Translations under genes and position numbers: made by a program
Assembly: GCA_902616715.1 (NCBI GenBank)
Contig: CACMTR010000001.1
Span: 124,001-188,000 of the forward strand
Length of the DNA stretch: 64,000 bases
Reading direction: 5' to 3'
Source of the DNA: an uncultured SAR86 cluster bacterium
GTDB lineage: Bacteria; Pseudomonadota; Gammaproteobacteria; Magnimaribacterales; AG-339-G14
Notes under the pieces: generated by a model
Database searches by the model: none
The model's input: the letters and a program-made list of their open reading frames with translations, nothing else
What the model was told of the DNA's origin: nothing
In this document: in pieces, positions 61,566 through 64,000 of the stretch
Numbering within the stretch: position 1 is the stretch's first letter
Layout of the letters: the number at the start of each line of letters is the position of its first letter

Positions 61566-62852
61566 ATGAAATATAAAAATATAATTACACCAAAAACTGG
61601 AGAAAAAATATCTTTCGACAAAAGTGGAAAAATGATCGTCCCTGATCACGTAATTGTTCCTTTCATTGAAGGCGATGGAATTGGAACCGATATTACTCCT
61701 GCGACAATCAAAGTAGTCGATCATGCAGTCAAAACTGCTTATGGCGATAAAAGAAAAATTGAATGGATGGAAGTATATTGTGGTGAAAAATCTGTTAAAA
61801 CTTATGGGGAAGATACTTGGATGCCCGATGAGACTATCGATGCAATCAAAGAATATTCTATTGGAATAAAAGGTCCGCTTACCACCCCAATTGGAGGTGG
61901 AATAAGATCCCTAAATGTAGCTTTACGACAAAAGTTGGATTTATTTCTTTGTCAAAGACCTATTACTTATTTTGAGGGAGTTCCTTCACCTGTTCGATAT
62001 CCGCAAAATACGGACATGATTGTTTTTAGAGAAAATTCTGAAGATATTTATACTGGAATTGAATTTGAAGCTGATTCAAAAGAAGCTAAAAAAATAATTG
62101 ATTTCCTTTCCAATGAAATGGGAGTTGAGAATATTAGATTTGAAAACAATTGTGGAATAGGGGTTAAGAACATCTCCAGAGAAGGTACTGAAAGGTTGGT
62201 TAGAAAAGCAATTGATTATGCTATAGAACATGACAGGGCCTCAGTGAGTATTGTTCATAAAGGTAATATTATGAAGTTTACCGAGGGTGCTTTTAAGAAA
62301 TGGGCTTATGATCTTGCTGAAAAAGAGTATGGTGCAACCTCATTGGATGGAGGAGACTGGATGTCCTTTGTGAATCCTAAGACAAAGAAACAAATTATTC
62401 TAAAAGATATTATCACTGACAATTTTTTACAACAGATTTTGATTAGACCCCTTGATTACGATGTGATTGCAACAATGAATTTGAATGGCGATTTTATTTC
62501 AGATGCTTTAGCTGCAAAAGTTGGAGGACTTGGATTAGCTCCTGGGGCTAATATTGGAGATAGAGTTGCCTTGTTCGAGGCGACACATGGAACCGCTCCT
62601 AAGTACGCTGGACAAGACAAAGTTAACCCTTCGTCATTAATATTATCGGCTGAAATGATGATGAGATATCTTGGTTGGAAAGAAGCTGCAGATAATATTC
62701 TTAAAGGCGTTAGGTGGGCAATAAAGAATAAGTTAGTAACTTATGATTTAGAAAGATTGATGAAAGATGCAACTTTATTAAAATGTTCTGAGTTTGCTGA
62801 TGAAATAAATCATGGCATGACTACAGAATATTTTAAATATATGGAATCTTAA
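61566..62852 (+). CDS. icd: Isocitrate dehydrogenase (NADP+)
   Basis: This 428-residue dimeric IDH oxidises isocitrate to 2-oxoglutarate. The region [13 protein letters not shown] (110-122) contains Ser115, matching the phosphorylated Ser113 of E. coli; the NADP site [19 protein letters not shown] is also present. No Shine-Dalgarno is clear; an A-rich run precedes ATG. It is the start of an icd-clpS-clpA run: clpS follows with a 1-base gap. Confidence 0.97.
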   Translation: MKYKNIITPKTGEKISFDKSGKMIVPDHVIVPFIEGDGIGTDITPATIKVVDHAVKTAYGDKRKIEWMEVYCGEKSVKTYGEDTWMPDETIDAIKEYSIGIKGPLTTPIGGGIRSLNVALRQKLDLFLCQRPITYFEGVPSPVRYPQNTDMIVFRENSEDIYTGIEFEADSKEAKKIIDFLSNEMGVENIRFENNCGIGVKNISREGTERLVRKAIDYAIEHDRASVSIVHKGNIMKFTEGAFKKWAYDLAEKEYGATSLDGGDWMSFVNPKTKKQIILKDIITDNFLQQILIRPLDYDVIATMNLNGDFISDALAAKVGGLGLAPGANIGDRVALFEATHGTAPKYAGQDKVNPSSLILSAEMMMRYLGWKEAADNILKGVRWAIKNKLVTYDLERLMKDATLLKCSEFADEINHGMTTEYFKYMES

Positions 62853-62853
62853 A

Positions 62854-63204
62854 ATGAACATTTTTGCATCGAACTCAGAAGAAAATGATTTTGAGGGAGG
62901 TTCATCCTTTGCAACTCAAACAGTAGACCCAATTTTAAAAAAACCTACTCTTTATAGAGTAATTTTATTGAACGATGATTACACCCCAATGGAATTTGTA
63001 GTTTACGTACTACAGAATTTTTTTGGATTTGATAAAGAAAAAGCTACTCAGGTTATGTTAGCGGTTCATACTAAAGGAAAAGGCGTTTGCGGGGTATTTA
63101 CTAGGGAAGTTGCTGAAACAAAATCCATGCAAATAAATAATTATTCGCAACAAAATGAGCATCCTTTAGTAAGTGAAATAGAACCAGTTGAGGAAGAAGA
63201 TTAA
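62854..63204 (+). CDS. clpS: ATP-dependent Clp protease adaptor ClpS
   Basis: This 116-residue adaptor recognises N-degron proteins and delivers them to ClpAP. The core [22 protein letters not shown] (split at about 33-53) holds the conserved [10 protein letters not shown] ligand pocket, followed by [19 protein letters not shown]. The acidic N-terminal extension (about 1-28) is usual. It overlaps clpA by one base (TAATG). Confidence 0.97.
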   Translation: MNIFASNSEENDFEGGSSFATQTVDPILKKPTLYRVILLNDDYTPMEFVVYVLQNFFGFDKEKATQVMLAVHTKGKGVCGVFTREVAETKSMQINNYSQQNEHPLVSEIEPVEEED

Positions 63205-64000
63205 TGTTAGAGAAAAATTTAGAAACTTGTTTGAATAATTCTTTTAAAAAAGCTCATGCTGAAAAACATGAGTTTGTTACAACAGAACACTTGTTGTTAT
63301 CTCTTCTTGATAACGAGGATGCCTTAAATGTTTTAGCATCATGCGATGTTGATGTTGAGGTTTTAAGAAAAGAACTCACAGAGTTTATAGATAATCATGC
63401 ACCAAAGACAGAAACGGAAACTAAAGAAATCCAACCTACTTTAAGTTATCAAAGAGTTATTCAAAGAGCAGTTTTTCATGTCCAATCTACTGGAGCAAAT
63501 GAAGTATCGGGGGCTAACGTCCTGGTTGCCTTATTTAGTGAAAAAGAAAGTCACAGTGTTTTTCTTTTAAAAAAACAAGGAATGACTAGATTAGATGCTG
63601 TTTCTTATTTAAGTCACGGCGAGACAAATAAATTGAATGATGATTCTTCCGAAATAAAAGACGAGGAAACAGAGCAAAATACTAACGAATCAAATATTTT
63701 AAAATTTGCATTAAACCTTAACGAAGAAGCCAAGGAAGGAAGAATTGATCCAATTATTGGAAGAGAAAATGAGTTGGTTAGGATTTCTCAAATTCTTGCA
63801 AGAAGAAGCAAAAACAATCCGATCCTAGTTGGGGAGTCTGGAGTTGGGAAAACGGCCTTAATCGAAGGGTTAGCAAAAAATATTGTTGAAAATAAAGTTC
63901 CAGATACTCTAAAAAACTCTCAAATATTTTCGTTAGACATGGGTTCTCTTCTAGCAGGAACAAAATATCGAGGTGACTTTGAGAAAAGGTTGAAAACTAT
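63204..64000 (+). CDS. clpA: ATP-dependent Clp protease ATPase ClpA, N-terminal part
   Basis: The gene starts at ATG 63204, overlapping the clpS stop by one base, and runs off the window after 265 codons. The N-domain (about 1-145) has two Clp repeats and [12 protein letters not shown]. The first AAA+ module begins with [13 protein letters not shown] and Walker [15 protein letters not shown] (about 211-224). ClpA unfolds substrates into ClpP. The remainder lies outside the window. Confidence 0.97.
   Translation, partial: MLEKNLETCLNNSFKKAHAEKHEFVTTEHLLLSLLDNEDALNVLASCDVDVEVLRKELTEFIDNHAPKTETETKEIQPTLSYQRVIQRAVFHVQSTGANEVSGANVLVALFSEKESHSVFLLKKQGMTRLDAVSYLSHGETNKLNDDSSEIKDEETEQNTNESNILKFALNLNEEAKEGRIDPIIGRENELVRISQILARRSKNNPILVGESGVGKTALIEGLAKNIVENKVPDTLKNSQIFSLDMGSLLAGTKYRGDFEKRLKT

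Overview
The window looks like ordinary chromosomal core DNA from a streamlined, AT-rich gammaproteobacterium. G+C is roughly one third by eye; I could not compute it. Gene content and order are gammaproteobacterial: trxB/ftsK-lolA-serS; lol-exbBD-lpxK-kdsB-murB; mfd-gap-nqrABCDEF-apbE-nqrM; aceA-purB-mnmA-icd-clpSA. tRNA genes encode CCA. Genes commonly overlap by 1-17 bases and gaps are short. Several ETF-linked acyl-CoA dehydrogenases, a Na+-translocating NADH dehydrogenase and the glyoxylate shunt suggest a marine heterotroph using fatty acids or similar compounds. A SAR86-like lineage is my best guess, not proven. I saw no phage, insertion sequence, CRISPR array or defence island.
Layout. 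1-1738: two adjacent acyl-CoA dehydrogenases (minus). 1846-1920: tRNA-Gly. 1929-8936: scattered enzymes (metallo-hydrolase, epoxide-hydrolase-like protein, SbmA/BacA transporter, COMT-like methyltransferase), then a tight Smr-unknown-pyrC-amidase run. 8968-15341: UMF1-type transporter, GDPD, a stand-alone carboxyltransferase, a TorF-like outer-membrane protein, an AcuI-type reductase and a nitronate monooxygenase, with two tiny membrane-protein genes. 15357-21664: trxB, ftsK, lolA, serS, sohB. 21779-23407: a frameshifted VOC gene, a GST, an RRM protein and tRNA-Ser. 23489-23719: an unassigned structured RNA or leader with its own promoter and a terminator touching the trpS start codon. 23720-28850: trpS, an unknown gene, MFS, SDR and aldehyde dehydrogenase.
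28870-36806 is an envelope-biogenesis run: a LolC/E-type permease, lolD, exbB, exbD, a single gene encoding an MsbA-LpxK fusion, kdsB, murB and a DUF1285 protein. 37457-41487 carries ETF-ubiquinone oxidoreductase, etfBA and nfuA, the electron sink for the acyl-CoA dehydrogenases and Fe-S maturation. 41533-46631 holds sbcB, csiV and a short mfd that seems to lack one internal domain. 46721-50540 holds a second acyl-CoA dehydrogenase pair and a long GAPDH. 50562-57399 is the complete Na+-NQR operon with its flavin transferase ApbE and maturation factor NqrM. 57401-64000 is aceA, purB, mnmA, icd, clpS and the start of clpA.
The most notable items are the MsbA-LpxK fusion, the structured RNA before trpS, the paired acyl-CoA dehydrogenases, the reduced Mfd, a COMT-like enzyme with the full catalytic residue set, and a recurring arrangement suggesting leaderless mRNAs. 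Annotated starts differ from the longest reading frame in several genes (4691, 13247, 14382, 19322, 24708, 35275, 36249, 60394) because an internal ATG fits the family better.
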